Of a stretch of 64,000 nt of DNA, positions 63,503 through 64,000 are shown one piece after another. The stretch comes from Streptomyces sp. NBRC 110611 (GTDB lineage: Bacteria; Actinomycetota; Actinomycetes; Streptomycetales; Streptomycetaceae). A program made the position numbers and the translations under genes. The notes beneath the pieces are model-generated. The model did not search any database, was not told the origin of the DNA, and was given only the letters and a program-made list of their open reading frames with translations. Within the stretch, counting starts at the first letter, position 1. Every line of letters starts with the position of its first letter. The stretch spans positions 128,620-192,619 of the forward strand of contig NZ_BBUY01000009.1 of assembly GCF_001590865.1 (NCBI RefSeq). The letters are read 5' to 3'.

Positions 63503-64000
63503 TCAGGGGGCCGGCGGCAGGGCGCGGGTGTCGACCTTGCCGTTGGCGGTCAGCGGGATGCGGTCGACCCCGACGAAGCCGGCCGGGACCATGTAGTCCG
63601 GCAGGGCATCGGCGAGGTGGGCGCGGAGCACGGAACCGTCCGGGGCCTTCCTGGCGGCCGGCACGACGTACGCGACCAGGCGTACGGCCCCCGGGCTCGG
63701 TTCGCGGGCGACGACGACGGTGTCCTGTACATCCGGGTGGAGCCGCAACCGCGCCTCGATTTCGCCGAGTTCGACGCGGTAGCCCCGGATCTTGACCTGG
63801 TTGTCGATGCGTCCGAGGAAGTCGAGGGTGCCGTCGGGCAGCCACCGGGCGAGGTCGCCGGTGCGGTAGAGCCGTGCCCCGGCGGGCCCGTAGGGGTCGG
63901 GGACGAAGCGCTCGTCGGTCAGCTCGGGGCGGCCGAGGTAGCCGCGGGCCACGCCGGCGCCGCCGATGAAGATCTCCCCGGGGACGCCGACCGGCACCGG
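63503..64000 (-). CDS. NRPS adenylation domain, C-terminal part, cut by the window edge
   Basis: Incomplete at its 5' end. The visible 165 residues are the end of an A domain: GEIFIGGAGVARGYLGRPE (A6), LYRTGDLARW (A7), FLGRIDNQVKIRGYRVELGEIE (A8, described by its ends) and PLTANGKVDTRALP (A10 with the catalytic Lys). It stops directly after A10 with no PCP, so it is either a stand-alone A domain or an NRPS that ends in an A domain and needs a carrier in trans. The specificity pocket lies outside the window. Confidence 0.9.
   Translation of the reverse strand, partial: PVPVGVPGEIFIGGAGVARGYLGRPELTDERFVPDPYGPAGARLYRTGDLARWLPDGTLDFLGRIDNQVKIRGYRVELGEIEARLRLHPDVQDTVVVAREPSPGAVRLVAYVVPAARKAPDGSVLRAHLADALPDYMVPAGFVGVDRIPLTANGKVDTRALPPAP

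Noticed and set aside
1..64000. CRISPR arrays, tRNA/rRNA genes, insertion sequences, integrases, attachment sites
   Set aside because: None recognised by eye on either strand: no regularly spaced repeats, no cloverleaf-like sequences, no transposase or integrase motifs.

Overview
The window looks like a chromosomal segment of a Streptomyces-type actinomycete. G+C is very high, third codon positions are GC-rich, there are GTG starts and apparently leaderless starts, TTA codons are rare and sit in regulatory or accessory genes, and the left third carries a gene set I associate with Streptomyces cores (sigE-cseABC, mutY, disA, radA, a Ppx/GppA phosphatase, ilvD).

Layout. (1) 138-3741 (minus): cell-envelope stress operon sigE-cseA-cseB-cseC. 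(2) 4333-12431: mutY, a flavin-reductase-like protein, a PAP2 phosphatase, a Gly-rich anchored protein, an SDR reductase, disA and radA. (3) 12677-19620: an unusual sigma-like/zinc-finger/membrane fusion protein, a Cys-rich protein with Lys-rich ends, a Ppx/GppA phosphatase, a TIM-barrel isomerase and ilvD. (4) 19685-23947: small accessory genes (Zn-ribbon protein, triple DUF397 protein plus XRE regulator pair, a 73-aa protein) and a divergent TetR/MFS efflux pair.

(5) 24214-58775 (almost all plus strand): a large biosynthetic locus. Its first tightly coupled operon (24214-41286) starts with a transglutaminase-like protein, an AurF-type diiron N-oxygenase, a carrier protein and its amino acid:carrier-protein ligase, a nitronate-monooxygenase-like flavoprotein, an alpha/beta hydrolase, two more carrier proteins, a phosphopantetheinyl transferase, a fusion of a class III aminotransferase with a cyanobacterial-type acyl-ACP reductase, and an acyl-AMP ligase. 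After only 20 bp it continues into a pyochelin PchF-like NRPS (Cy-A-MT-PCP-TE, cysteine code) and a thiazoline-reductase-like protein. Further genes complete a pyochelin/yersiniabactin-type pathway: two ABC half-transporters, a PchE-like NRPS, a type II thioesterase, a salicyl-AMP ligase and a salicylate synthase. Added to these are a glutamine-dependent amidotransferase of the asparagine-synthetase type, an HSL-type hydrolase and a NodU/CmcH carbamoyltransferase. My reading is that a fatty acid is loaded on a carrier protein, reduced to an aldehyde, aminated and N-oxygenated, then possibly joined to a carrier-bound amino acid; the same operon makes a salicyl-(methyl)thiazoline chain. The likely product is a lipo- or N-oxidised derivative of a pyochelin-like siderophore, possibly amidated and/or carbamoylated. 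That hybrid product is inference; the co-transcription layout is seen directly.

(6) 59169-64000 (minus): a LuxR-type orphan regulator lacking its phospho-acceptor Asp, a secreted penicillin-acylase-family enzyme, a clavaminate-synthase-like amino acid hydroxylase and the end of an NRPS adenylation domain running off the window. This is either the other arm of the same cluster or the edge of a second NRPS cluster.

TTA (bldA-dependent) codons were seen in both ABC-transporter genes, the LuxR gene and the XRE regulator. A 12-bp motif (TGTRAAACGCAT) occurs upstream of both the first operon and the carbamoyltransferase gene, suggesting shared control.
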